Shown piece by piece: positions 10,480 to 21,834 of a stretch of 64,000 bases of DNA. Position 1 is the stretch's first letter, and the number at the start of each line of letters is the position of its first letter. The notes below the pieces were generated by a model, which saw only the letters and a program-made list of their open reading frames with translations, did not search any database and was not told the origin of the DNA. The DNA is from Nereocystis luetkeana (Eukaryota; Sar; Phaeophyceae; Laminariales; Laminariaceae): contig JARUPZ010000036.1 of assembly GCA_031213475.1 (NCBI GenBank), positions 2,728,001 through 2,792,000 of the forward strand. Direction: 5' to 3'. The position numbers and the translations under genes were made by a program.

Positions 10480-12985
10480 GGACCGACCGCAATGTTCCTG
10501 TAGTACCAGGTATATCGCTGCCGTAGCTTTGTGACCAGAGTTTTGCATCTATCTCCCCACCACTACGGAAGGACGTTGTGGGTGCGGTGGAGGCGGACGT
10601 GGGCGGGAAGAAGAAGTAACGGTCGAGCCGTCTTGAATCGTCAGAGGGGACACTCAACGACAAAAAAACGTGGCGATTAAAGCGGCGGCCACTACGTATT
10701 AATTACGGTGTGATTCAGGGTTGGTTTGAGATCGAAATAACAATGCACAGGGTCGGTCGCACAGCACGGGCGCATTCGTATAGTCGTACCGTTCGGGACT
10801 CTCACGGCTGCACGTATGCGATCGATAACACCAGAAGGGAAAGTTGCCACTACTTTATTGGTCGCTGTGTATGCCGGCGTCTTGAGAGGACAACTAATCT
10901 GAAGGACACTGAATACGAATCACAACTAACTGCACGCCCGGATGAGAATCCAAACCCAGCCAAAAAGAAGCAATGGCACGTTGCACGTATTCATTCACTC
11001 GCGTGCTATAACCAGCGTTGTAAATAGTTTTTTTTTGGTGATCACCTCTTTTTAAATAAAAGAAGCCTCAGATATATCTCTACACAACAGACATCCAGCC
11101 AGACTGGTGGCTGCTGAGTCTCATTCTTATCGTAGAGTTAAGTAAGGGGTTCGCTCAATTCGTTTATGCACGACGCCATGGATTACTTTTTCGTCTCCGG
11201 GCGTTGATGCGCGCATTGTGTCCGGCGAGTGATACGGTGGTCGTGGTCGTAGCCGATGAAATAACGCTGAGAGCAGATTAACCAATGCATCAACAAACTC
11301 CTGATAAACAGATGCCTGCATCACTTACGCATCACGAAATCATGCTCGCCCATTATGAAGATACCACACGAGTCCAATTGTGGGGTCTTGGCCGGACGTG
11401 GACCCCAGACACCCAAACCGCCATCGGTCTACTTGCTTGCCTTGATGTAATCCATTTTCTTCTGCGTGCACCTGTATTCAATCTATACGTTTGAGGCACG
11501 CACTATGGCTAGTTAGTTCATGTTCAAATGTGCACTGCGCCCCTGCGCCGGGTGCTGGGCACCTCCTCGGTTACTGCTCTAAATAAGTTGGGTTCCTCTC
11601 TCGAAGTGCACCGCTTTGTGCCCGAATATCGCGATTGATCGCCATATCGCCATACATACGCGATATTCTTTTTCATCGACGATTATTCGCGATCACCTGA
11701 AGGAAAAAGCGAGCTACAGCTTTTATCGTATCGCACCTTTCATAATAACGCGATTCACAACACACTGCTTTTGATACAATTGCGGTACGAGGGTGTGTAT
11801 GATGGCACCATAGCAGCAATTTTAAAAGCAGACGTGTACTGGACTGTGCAGTTGTGCAGAACCCGAGGAACCTATTTTTTGCGGTATCCAAGGTAATTTG
11901 ACGATGATACCCAACAAACAGGAAATGACGGCATCTTTATATAATTTATATCGACTGAAATTAGAGTTAGGCTTTCGTATCGGATTTAGTGTGATCTGAG
12001 CTTCGCTGGGTGTGATTTTCGAAAAAAATGAGCCTAAAAAAACGAAACATGAAAGATGCCGAAGGAACCAAAAAGAACCCGAGGGAAATCACACTTCGAA
12101 GTATCACGTTGTCATAGCACAGCCGATTTCCCGGTACCGTATTAATAGTGCACTCACACTACCTACTTATATATACAAGGATTACTGCAGTTGTATCTGG
12201 TATTTTGCTTTGTGAACAACATTCTTCGATTTTGACGGCCCCGAGAGCTACTACAGCAACCAGTGGCACTACTATGTTGTTGCTGTCCGTCACGAGCGAC
12301 ACTCAACTCGCCTTCCAGCAGCAGCAGCCGTTTCGCTTGGATTTGGTGTAGAATACGTTTTTTTTTTGGGTGTATTCCTGGATTTTGGGCGGTGGTATTT
12401 CTAGTTGTTGACGTTTTCCGAGTGTTCGGGCCGAGTTTTTTTTCTGGCAGGGGTGTTCTTGGGTTGATTGGTTGTTTGATTGTTTTTCTTGGGCTTGGTT
12501 AGGGATGTTTGTCGCGTACTCTGTCCTGCTTACCCCCCCCGTTCAGTGTCGGGACTGGTCTGGGTAATCGGGTCACTCATTTGTGGCGCAGGACACGTTT
12601 CCCGAGTTAGTTGTAGGCAGGGTTTTCGGTGTTTCTTGACATCTTCCGTAATATTCTTCTTCTCGTCCTTCTTTATATTCACCTTTCACTTTCCATGCAT
12701 CTTCCTCGCCCCCCCCCGTCGCGGGTGACATGGCGATGATTTTTCGTTGACGATTTGTTCCTGCCCCTTAAGGCTACGCCTTCCTTTCATTATTTTTTTC
12801 GTACTTTGCCGGCTTCGTTACCTTGCCGTTCAGAGGTGTGGGAGTGGGTTTTGAGGAGCCGCATCTTCGACTCATGTTCTAGTTTGTGGAATCGGGGTTT
12901 CCATGGATTTCCCATAATTCTGCATATATATATACATATATAATATACGGCTCATCAGAGTGGGCTATTGTTATGATACTGCGTA
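10480..12985. other. No confident gene; mixed sequence
   Basis: Two plus-strand frames (10710-11027 and 11285-11494) look mildly protein-like, but lack recognisable domains and neighbouring splice-compatible exons. From 12340 to 12740 the sequence is T/G-rich with C tracts (12533, 12711). Downstream exons of the hypothetical gene at 12991-14515 could lie here, but I could not identify any. Confidence 0.3.
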
Positions 12986-12990
12986 ATTAC

Positions 12991-14515
12991 CTGGGTTCTG
13001 GCACTGGGATCGTATTTGTAGTACTTGGAAGCCGTATCTATTGTGGAAAACCAGGGGTTGTTCCAGAGAGTCACTAGCGTGGTCTCAGTCTCCGTCGTGC
13101 ACGAAAGGAATAAATCTACTCTTCTATCAGCTAAGCGAACAGCACATACATGTGAATACCAATGAGTACCGGCTTAGTAGGCAGTCCTGCCCAGGGATAC
13201 AACTTGTCCCGCTGTCGTTTGATCTTAACAACAGCACCTCTCGAGACACACTTGAAGCCAGATCAGAAGCAAAAATCTTGTACATACATATTATCTAAAA
13301 TGTGTATTTCGCCATACAGAAACACTAGAAGTTTTTTTACCGTGGACTCATATTTCACGGCAGAGCGGAGCACGTTTGGCTTCTGTACTATACGGTATGG
13401 ATACCCAATTTACATACCACTACTTACTGCTGTATATAACTCCCTGCTTATTACCCCTCTACTCCTCAACGGTTTCCCCTCCCAACTCACGAGCTTGACA
13501 GCCTTTTTACGAGCCGGCATGGGCGCTTGGTCGCTGTCCGGCACCACCACCGAGGCTGGGTCGTCGTAAACACTTATCGCATGCACCGCGGGCAAAATCG
13601 TGACGGCCATTACACCATTGTCGCCGCCGCCGGTCAAGTTAGCCTGCTTCTTCTCATACTCTAATCTCCCAGCCACCGCCGCCGCCACTGCCGTACTTCC
13701 AGCATTGGTGTTATTGACTTTTGGCTTGACGTCGGCGACAGCAGTGGGTGTTTTGGCAAACAATCGTACTGCAAAACACGGCGGCACCATTTTGACTGCA
13801 ACCATAGGCATCGCGCAAAAACCTGAGATGGATGCGCAGAGGGGGGGGGTGTGCGAAGTCGAAGGAAAGGCAAACAAAACAAGTCGAACGATGTTTTCAG
13901 CGAATCGAGAACCCGGACCGGATCTGGGTGCGGATACGCGTCATAACTGTATTCTTTCTTTCTCGATGGGACAAACCGTCGGTTCTGTCAGTGCGAACAA
14001 CCAATAAGAGGTTGTTGTCGTGTCTTTCGGCGGCTACGGTGGTCGTCCTTGTGACGACGACGGAGGATACTAATATACACCTACATACAGGTTATAGTCG
14101 TGTGCTCACGGTCAACTCTAGGCTCCATGTTCAAAACTCTGTGACGATCCAACGTCACAGCTGCCAGCGAGAAAATATGTATGGATCCACTCACTAGGGT
14201 ACTGCCGGAGTACCGGTGGTGGAGTCGTCAGTTACCAAAAAAAGGAGTAGGTTTAGCAGTCTGGGAGAAGGGATCTTTAGGAATGATTTTTACTTGAAAA
14301 ATGTGTAGTGTGGTCTGCACTTCGGAATCGTCGTCCGCATCTATCTGAGAAATTTCCTGGTTCGATGCAAACTCGGCGTAGCCGCGTTTATGGCGAGTTT
14401 TGGCCCATTTCGGCTGCGGTTTGGGGTCAGGGTTAGAGTTAGGGTTAGGGTTAGAGTCAGGGGTTGGGTCTTCGTCCGTACCTTGATCCCAACAGGAACC
14501 GAAACATCCGAACAT
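12991..14515 (-). CDS. Hypothetical multi-exon gene (four exon candidates)
   Basis: I do not recognise the product. Exon A, 14515-14294, starts with ATG (MFGCFGSCWDQG) and ends at CAA before GTAAAA. It contains an Asn/Pro-rich stretch, then KWAKTRHKRGYAEF and an acidic DADDDSE. Exon B, 13768-13428, follows TTTTGCAG and ends before GTAAGT; it is Ala-rich, then reads KKAVKLVSWEGKPLRSRGV. Exon C, 13250-13150, follows GGCTTCAAG in the matching phase and reads KIKRQRDKLYPWAGLPTKPV, ending before GTATGT. Exon D, 13073-12991, reads WNNPWFSTIDTASKYYKYD and ends before GTAATT. The B-to-C phase is consistent. A-to-B and C-to-D are not, so a small exon or a different boundary is missing. The 3' end is unknown. 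The protein-like composition is seen; the gene itself is inferred. Confidence 0.45.
14423..14468. repeat. Interstitial telomere-like tract
   Basis: Seven degenerate six-base units of TTAGGG type (GGGTTAGGGTTAGAGTC and neighbours). It lies inside putative exon A of the hypothetical gene, where the minus strand encodes a PNPNSNPDP-like run. Confidence 0.7.
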
Positions 14516-15299
14516 CCTACCAACCTCAAGATCCCTCCTCCCAGACTGTTAAAGGTCCTCAAAAATAGAAACAAAAATAAGATGATCGCCTCCAAACATG
14601 TGTGTGAGTGAAAATGTGACGCGTGGTACGGCAAAAGGTTTGCACACCTGAAGCACACCTAAACCGTTGGGTTGTCGTCACCCTGCACCTCTCCCCACAA
14701 CAACCTGATTATGACATTATTATTAGGCGTACGCTCCCCATTCACCGTAGCTTAGAAACATCTTTAGATTCATAATTTTCACGAGTACATAATATCGTGT
14801 ACGGGGAAGAACTTCGCAGGCCGTACATACCGGCCTCTGTAAGTACAGCATTATCTCCGTTTCTCCCTCTATGCTGTTATTACTATTCACGTTGAACGAA
14901 TGCGGTCGTGGACTTTCCCCCCCCCGCTAATCTACTGAAATACTGATATAATAATATATATTATTAATAATAATAGCAAACAAACGGTGAATATTTAGGC
15001 ACTGTCGTTGCTGGTTGCTGCTATTCATTTTTGTAACAGGATACGACGTCCAGGATCGATTCTCCTTCCTCCTGCTGACACCCAAAACGGTCAGGAGACG
15101 GCATTTATTTCACCTTTCACCTCGTGACGGACGGCAAGTGTGCCTTGACTGCCTTGACATGCCTTGTCTGACACCTAACGAGGAATTCTTTTGTGTAGGA
15201 ATCTGGGTCCTGTACACCCTTCGAAGGGCACGGTTTTGTTTTTGCTTGACACATCTCCTGGCGTCTTTTGCTTTGTACTCATTTTGTATTCTTCTCTTC
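14516..15299. other. Non-coding interval
   Basis: AT-rich with an ATATATTATTAATAATAATA stretch near 14950. Nothing supportable as a gene or named element. It could hold the promoter of the minus-strand gene to the left, but I see no defined motif. Confidence 0.3.
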
Positions 15300-15490
15300 T
15301 TCCATTCAATACCTACCTATGTATCTCTTTCCCTCTTCCCAACAGTCGTACAGGTCACCCAGATCAGGGGTCACATAGCAGGCACACCTACTACTGCCCC
15401 CTCTCCCCACCAACGTTCGTGCCTTCATTTCTTTCTCGAGAATACTTCAGCCCTTCTCACCTCCTCGCCTACTGGCGTTGGTACTGGCAC
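15300..15490 (-). mobile_element. SINE body fragment
   Basis: TCAGGGGTCACATAGCAGGC followed by GTTCGTGCCTTCATTTCTTT and TCGAGAATACTTCAGCC match the copy at 16315-16640 almost base for base over the body. No tRNA-like head at the right end, so the copy is 5'-truncated if the minus-strand orientation is right. Confidence 0.6.
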
Positions 15491-15794
15491 TGACAAACTT
15501 TGTTAACGTCGTCAGGGACAAGTTGCAGTCATTTCTGTTGTCAGATAGATGCACTGTTATTGGATGGCTCCATGTTCAATGCAATACATCGACCCCACAC
15601 GAAACAACGGCGACGATCGAGACAAACTTGTACACGCTTAGGCCTCATACATATACATACACAACCCCAGTTCTGCAGCTCCGTAGCTACCGGCAGAGAG
15701 GAACAAACTGTGTGTGCACTAATAATACTCTACCACATCGGATAGAGAGAGATTGGGTATCTCATCAGCCGAAGAAGGTTGAAATCCCTTACTT

Positions 15795-15860
15795 ACTTGA
15801 CTCTTTCGGGACTGCGGAGCTCCCGTTTTTGGGACGAAATACTTGGAAATATAGGTAATG
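15795..15860. mobile_element. TTAA-type MITE family 2, half copy
   Basis: GACTCTTTCGGGACTGCGGAG, then GGGACGAAATACTTGGAAAT, match the left half of the copy at 9967. The right half is absent. Confidence 0.5.
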
Positions 15861-16314
15861 AATTCAAAAACATGTACTACTGGTACATAATTTTGCAGTG
15901 CACAGCACTCTTGTCTACCCACAGCACTTGTCTACATTAAGGAGTGATTGCACAATTCAGAGTAGTAGTGCTATGGGTATTATTCACATAGTAATGAGAC
16001 TCGTAGTACGGGCTATTAAAGCAAGGTACTCCTACTACTAATTCCACTATATACTGCACATACATACTCAATTTTCGTATGTTTAGCTATTTTTTCCCCG
16101 GAATCAGCCACCATTATTGCTGATAATTTGAGTACCCGTATATACCCGTGTGATACAACATGCCTGCAGCGTTCGCAACCCGGAATTCAGAGACAACTTC
16201 CTGCGGTGGGTAATTTTGTAATGTTTCCACTTTTTTTATTATTTTTCCCCCATGATGAGCAAAACAAATGAAATCGACAATCAACCAAAAGATTTTTTAT
16301 TTTATTTTTTTTCC

Positions 16315-16640
16315 ATCCCATTCATTATCTTCGCACATCTTCTTCTCTCTCCTTCCAACTCGTAACTCAGATCCGGGGTCACATAGCAGGCTCTTCTCCC
16401 CCCTTCCCGCTACGGTACGTGCCTTCATTTTTATCGCGAGAAGATTTCAGCCTTTTCTTCCCTCGTCGACTCGCATCGATTTGTGCCTACCCACGCTGCA
16501 AGGCGCTCTCAACAATTGAATCCTTTTTTATTTTTGCAAATAAAGTCAAAGTCCGACCCACCTGGGGCTCAAACCCAGGACTCAAACAAGTAGAATTCGA
16601 GGTTAACCACTTGAACCACCGGGGCGACCGGTCTGGGAAC
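16315..16640 (-). mobile_element. tRNA-derived SINE
   Basis: Read on the minus strand, the head (about 16630-16555) has an A-box-like CGGTGGTTCAAGTGG and a B-box-like TGGGTTTGAGCCC, the internal promoter of RNA polymerase III. The body follows with the reverse complement of GGTACGTGCCTTCATTTTTA / TCGCGAGAAG, then a T/A-rich tail near 16300. The body is shared with the copies at 3840, 15300, 43335 and 53235. A tRNA cloverleaf cannot be completed because the acceptor arms do not pair. Confidence 0.65.
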
Positions 16641-17269
16641 GCTCATCAATCCGATGAGCACAACATTAATCACGGGGTAGTATGTATATTCCTGTGACCA
16701 GCCCTTGACTTCGCGGTGGTACGAGTACTCGTAGAAGGCCCCCGAGAGTAAAAACGTACCTGGTACGTGGTAAAGAGGGCCTCTCATAGGAAACCGAGAT
16801 ACAGGCCCAATCAATATAAGGCTAGAATTTCGTAATTTAAAATTATTCCACGCCTGGAAATCCGTACACGACCGCCCCCGAATTTCTTGTTTCCTCTGAA
16901 GTTTTTAGGCTGATTTTCTTCGGGGGGTGGGGGGGGGGGAAGGGTTCCCTACTCCCTACCCGTAGCATGGTTTCTACGCACTGCGTCTGAACACTGATCG
17001 ATATACCGGGTAGCGAGGAAAGCCAACGTGCTACGACACACCGTGAGAGATAACTGGTCGAAATTACGGGTACATACTCTTGGTGCCTGTGCTCATCTTG
17101 TCGCCTACCAGTACTGTTTCAGTGCGTGGGGTAATGCCGACCACACGGGAGTACCAGGTAGTATGTCGACATCGCAGGAAAGGGGTGATGTCTCTGTCAA
17201 GTATTTACAGCGCGGGATGCTCACTAAACGCTCGTGCGTGTAGACGTCCCCCACATACATCTATCTCTG

Positions 17270-17368
17270 TTCACCTTTTTAGGACCCCAGTCCCGTTTTT
17301 TTGGGGATGACTCACTTGGAATTAGAGTCATATGGCTTCAAATCGGGACTGACTGCGGTACTAAAGGT
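17270..17368. mobile_element. TTAA-type MITE family 2, eroded ends
   Basis: CACCTTTTTAGGACCCCAGTCC at the left and GACTGCGGTACTAAAGGTAC at the right, with TTGGGGATGACTCACTTGG inside. Termini are mutated but the internal structure is clear. Confidence 0.7.
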
Positions 17369-18414
17369 ACGTACGTATTGTCGACCGGTGGTGCCGTAGA
17401 TCGCCGAAACACGAACTAACTGCCGCAAACTCGCAAAAAAAGTACCGGGTAGGAATGAGGGGTCAACAAGCGCGTGCCTACGTGCAGAACCCTAACTCGT
17501 CATGATAATGTGTGCGCCATTATTGGCTTGTTTGTGTACGTGAGGTGAACTTACTCCCCGAGTACTGCCGACATCCTAAGAGGTTGTGACATCTGTGTAC
17601 ATATTATACTCGCCGGCTCGTCGGATGTCCGCAACAACTATATCCTGCTGTACGAATACTCGCACAGAAATACTGTATATACTGCTGTAAGTACTCACAG
17701 TGTTTGTACCGGAATATCTATCTGCTACTGTTAATACTGCTGTACCAGCGTCTGCACCACCAGTTGCTTACACACCTTGGCTGTTGGTGGCGCGGAAAGC
17801 TCCCCTCGAAAGACGAAACACACGCACACACCCCCTTCGAAATGATGAAGCAGGTAGGTAGGTGCGGAGCCCGCGGTCCGTCTGTCACGGTATTTTTCGT
17901 ATGATTTGTGCTTGAGCCGAGCGCGTACTGAGACGATGTGCACAACAGAGAGCGGGTGCGCAGGGAGTATACAGCACACGCCCTACACAGCGCGGGCCTG
18001 TGAGTCGTTCCGTGAAGCTGTGGCCTGTTCGTAGTGTGGTGTTGGCCGAGCGCGGACGGCTCGTTGGTGAAGAAGGATGTGGGCACACTACCTTTTTCAT
18101 CGGGCACTGCTGTCGACATATACGAGCAGCAGGCAGGGGCTCTGTCCCTGGCTGGCGAACGAAAAATATCGGAAATTGCTATCGACGGAGAATAAAGCAG
18201 AAACGACATTTTTTGCCCACCACCACTGATGTGTTGTGTCCAACTATTAATAGCTCTGGTTATGAAACCGTTCTTTCTACTCGTCGACCGTCGACATCCA
18301 GAAACCCCAATGTGACTGCCGATTGTTCTACTTTATTTAGATACAACGTCTATCTGTGGTCACAAAAAAAAACGACACAGAAATACTACTGATATACAAC
18401 AGCAGTATGTTAAT
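17369..18414. other. No confident gene
   Basis: A minus-strand frame of 163 codons (17718-18209) has no family motif and is not called. 18230-18390 contains a decayed piece of the foldback family (GTCGACATCCAGAAACC ... TGTGGTCAC). Confidence 0.3.
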
Positions 18415-18521
18415 ATTACGGGGGGGCATAGTCGACAAGGCCAAATATTGTTAGTAAAAATGGTTAAACATATAGGTTTTTATGTGTACCATAGGTCGTG
18501 TTAACTATGCTTCCCCGTAAT
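18415..18521. mobile_element. MITE family 1
   Basis: ATTACGGGGGGGCATAGTCG to TTAACTATGCTTCCCCGTAAT, with AAATATTGTTAGTAAAAATG and GTTAAACATATAGG inside, as in the copy at 63318. About 107 bases, inverted ends, no ORF. Confidence 0.85.
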
Positions 18522-18759
18522 AGTACTTTGCGATGCTCTATGTAATAGTGCAAGCAGAGAAGACTATACAATGCCAGCACGGGGTACACCGGTAGGTGTG
18601 GCATACGTACCTAGGTACAGACTAACTGTAGTCCAAAAACTGTTTTACAGCAGCATTACTGCAGATTACCGTAGTTGTATTGACAGTCGTCCATTACAGC
18701 AACCGGGTCGCACCAACTGCTGCTGTACGTCCACATGCCGGTGGTACCGTTGGCCAATA

Positions 18760-18760
<1 letters not shown>

Positions 18761-18793
<33 letters not shown>
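18761..18793. repeat. (TAG)n microsatellite
   Basis: About eleven TAG units. It is followed by a duplicated TAGCTAGCTGTAGTATTATA (18805-18845). Confidence 0.9.
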
Positions 18794-18796
<3 letters not shown>

Positions 18797-18859
18797 CAAC
18801 CTACAGCTAGCTGTAGTATTATAGCTAGCTGTAGTATTATAATAGACTTTATTTGCAAA

Positions 18860-20450
18860 AATAAAAAAGGATTATTGATAATAATAGTAGTGTCAGGAGT
18901 TCGATTACCCACGTATATATATATATGGATAATATAATTTTTGAAATATTATATTCGTAAAAGGGTCTACCAGGTACTCCTTTCGTTTTTCACAGGTTTC
19001 TCGACAAATTACCTGGTACGCGATCTGCGCAATTAAAACAGTTTTGTGACGCCATCCTTGGAAAACGCTGAGCATTGCTATTATATCTAGGATGTAGTCT
19101 GGCGCCCGAAACCGAGCGATATCACATTTTCTTAGCGTTACCCAAGATATTGGCTGAGCCTGATGGAATGTTCTTGTAAGGTTATTTCTGTTTCGTCGGC
19201 CTATATCGGTTATACCCCATTATGATTAATACTATTAATATCAATATTGCAGTTTCTATTATATTGGTCCTATCCTGTGTACACATATTCCAATATTATA
19301 AATAGTACCGGTAGTCATACTATTAACAGCTACGAGTATGCTACAGGAGTTCGTCGGTGATGAAATTGGGTGTCGAGGTGATGAGCGACTTTAAATAATG
19401 CTTGAGTGACTGCTGTGATACGGGATACCTGGTACGAAATTACGATTGTAAGGGTTCAGTTATGTACGAGCACAAAACACACCTGCTTTGTTTATTAATA
19501 GTAATATTAAATAGTACAAGGTACTATTTTTTCTTAATATTAATCTGTAATATTCAATATTACAGTACTCGTAATATTTACCAATATTTCTACAGTATTA
19601 TTAGTAGATACATCACGTCACGCACGCGCAACGCACGCTGTATAGTAGTACTCTGCAGTTGTCGCATAACCATACTCATACTACTCATATTAATAATACT
19701 AATAATGCTATACTGCTACTCCCACTGCTACTACTACTGGCACTGCAAGCTACTTTCCTTTTTTCACATTGTGGGCAAAATGTTTCAGGCCAAGAGACAA
19801 TCGATAGGTTTTTAATCCAATAGGAGGGCGGATGAATTTACCTTGTGCATCAGGATAGATAGGTTTCCTTTGTTGCCGGTGACTTTTTCTTTCGGGAACG
19901 TTTTGAATGATCAACGTTGAAGCTCATGCTGTACAATGTACATTGTGAGATGGCAAACATTCAAATAATGTTTGTAATAATACGGAAGACCACAATCAAT
20001 AGGAGCGAACATTGTTTGTAAAAATAGCCAAATATATATATATGTAGCATTTTGTGTTTACTGTAGGTACTACCAGGGTATGTAATATTATTGTATCCCG
20101 CAACAGGTCGGACGAGGGCGAATGGTGCTTGCGATAGGTACGAGTATCGATTCGTACTTTTGAATCGTTTAGCCGACAGTGGGTATCGACTGGCATCTTC
20201 AGTGATCTACTGCTCGGCCAATAATAGCTTATTATACCTACCCATCGTAACACATTGATTGGTCAAACAAACACGGTGTATATATGTATCGACCGATAAA
20301 ACAACACACTTATCCTGAGAACAATCGGCTACCAGGTATTGCACGAAATTCTCCGAACATGTTGATCTAGAAGAAATAGGTGTCGATCACTACGTCTCTG
20401 AATATCCTGGTAATAAAAAATGGTACCTGGTATCGATGAGAGTTGCACCC
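18860..20450. other. AT-rich interval with a decayed MITE
   Basis: Mostly AT-rich and dense in short words such as AATATTA and TACTACT. At 19977-20105 a degraded family-1 MITE can be recognised (TAATACGGAAGACCACAATC ... GTATCCCGCAA). No gene seen. Confidence 0.35.
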
Positions 20451-20454
20451 CGTC

Positions 20455-20570
20455 TGACTGTGACCCGGGTACCTACCGCCGGGTACCCGGAACCGTCGGA
20501 ACCGCAACTGTCCCCGTCCAAATAACGGAATTGCGGGTATTTGTACCCCGGGTACCTGGGTACCCGTCAA
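20455..20570. repeat. GGGTACCC-rich repeat, left of the YR element
   Basis: Repeated GGGTACC/GGTACCC palindromes (CCGGGTACC, GGGTACCCGG, CCCCGGGTACCTGGGTACCC). The same motif is the core of a three-unit tandem repeat at 30686-30905, just beyond the other end of the YR element. Confidence 0.55.
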
Positions 20571-20977
20571 TTGTTATATAGGGAGCCCCCCAAGACTGGC
20601 GTATACATACGTGGATTTTTACATAAATAAATACTCTGCTGTTCTCCTACACTCTCGCCTCTTGCCCCTGGAGACTACAGACCGGTAATAGACAGTGCCC
20701 TTACCTGCCATCGCACAACAGGCTACTACTGCTGTCTGTACGCACACACGATACCCCTACCATGGTAGTAAGTGACCCTATTTTACAATCCATGAAGTAT
20801 ACCCAGGAGATAGGCCCATCACAACAAATCCCAACGGTTCGATGTTGCTGCTCACAGGCAGACCGGCGTGATTGCCGTGAAGGAACTATAACATCACACC
20901 GTTGCCCCGAGGGGTGGGTATTTTGATGTTTGGTTATATGATTGGACGGATATCGGCCTGGGTTCAAATATTTTGGG

Positions 20978-21203
20978 TTTGTTGTATATCCTTCGAATTG
21001 CCATGTTATTATCATTCTCTGCGACGTTCGGGGGGGGGTCCACTGGCGTGGTACGAGGGCCGCGACATCGGCCGCTGACTCTCGTTGCCTGTCGTACTGC
21101 CAGTACCCGGGAGTTCCCCCCCCCAGCCGACTGGTCGGGGCTCTAACAAACGCAGTCCCGGACGACCGAGACCCCCAATGGCAGAAAACCATTGACATAC
21201 CCC
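20978..21203 (-). repeat. YR element repeat alpha (outer copy, B2)
   Basis: TTTGTTGTATATCCTTCGAA through AAAACCATTGACATACCCC. About 225 bases, repeated at 21591-21819 with few differences. It marks the element's outer right end in the minus-strand direction. Confidence 0.8.
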
Positions 21204-21342
21204 ACTCTCCTAGTAGTGAGAGCCCCGAATCGCAACCAGTCAAATCACAAACAGCAACGACATATAGAGTACGGTGTTGCCAGCACCATGTGGCCGCTCC
21301 GTTGCACCCACCTTCGAAAGAAAAAAGGGCGGTTGGGCGGGA

Positions 21343-21593
21343 GAAACCACAACGGTAGGCCTAGTCTCTAGGCCTATCAATCGGCAGCGAGCAGTGCCGT
21401 GCTCTCCTCGTGCACCAATCACGAGAAGCTAGAAGGGGGCACGAAATAAATGTGGCCGTCCTTCTTTTCTCTCTGCCTCTGACTAAATTAAGCCATGTAA
21501 TTTCCGTCGGTAGAGACCATGACTACAAACAATCAATTCCGGCGGTTGTGAACAAAACAGGCCTCTCACGTGAACTTAGAGATACTACGCTTT
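21343..21593 (-). repeat. YR element repeat beta (A2 copy)
   Basis: GAAACCACAACGGTAGGCC through TTAGAGATACTACGCTTT, matching 30286-30535. It contains a 9-base hairpin, TAGGCCTAG-TCT-CTAGGCCTA, at 21356-21376. It abuts the inner alpha copy directly. Confidence 0.8.
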
Positions 21594-21819
21594 GTTGTAT
21601 ATCCTTCGAATTGTCATGTTATTAATATTCTCTGCGACGTTCGGGGGGGGGTCCACTGGCGTGGTACGAGAGCCCCGACACCGGCCGTTGACTCTCGTTG
21701 CCTATCGTACTGCCACTATCCGGGAGTTCCCCCCCCCCCAGCCGACTGGTCGGGGCTCTAACACACGCAGTCTCGAACGACCGAGACCCCCAATGGTAGA
21801 AAACCATTGGCATACCCCA
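21591..21819 (-). repeat. YR element repeat alpha (inner copy, B1)
   Basis: Same sequence as 20978-21203, including the G run followed by TCCACTGGCGTGGTACGAG and the C run followed by AGCCGACTGGTCGGGGC. It lies just downstream of the recombinase stop and directly joins the beta repeat. Confidence 0.8.
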
Positions 21820-21834
21820 ATTACGAGGTCGCAT

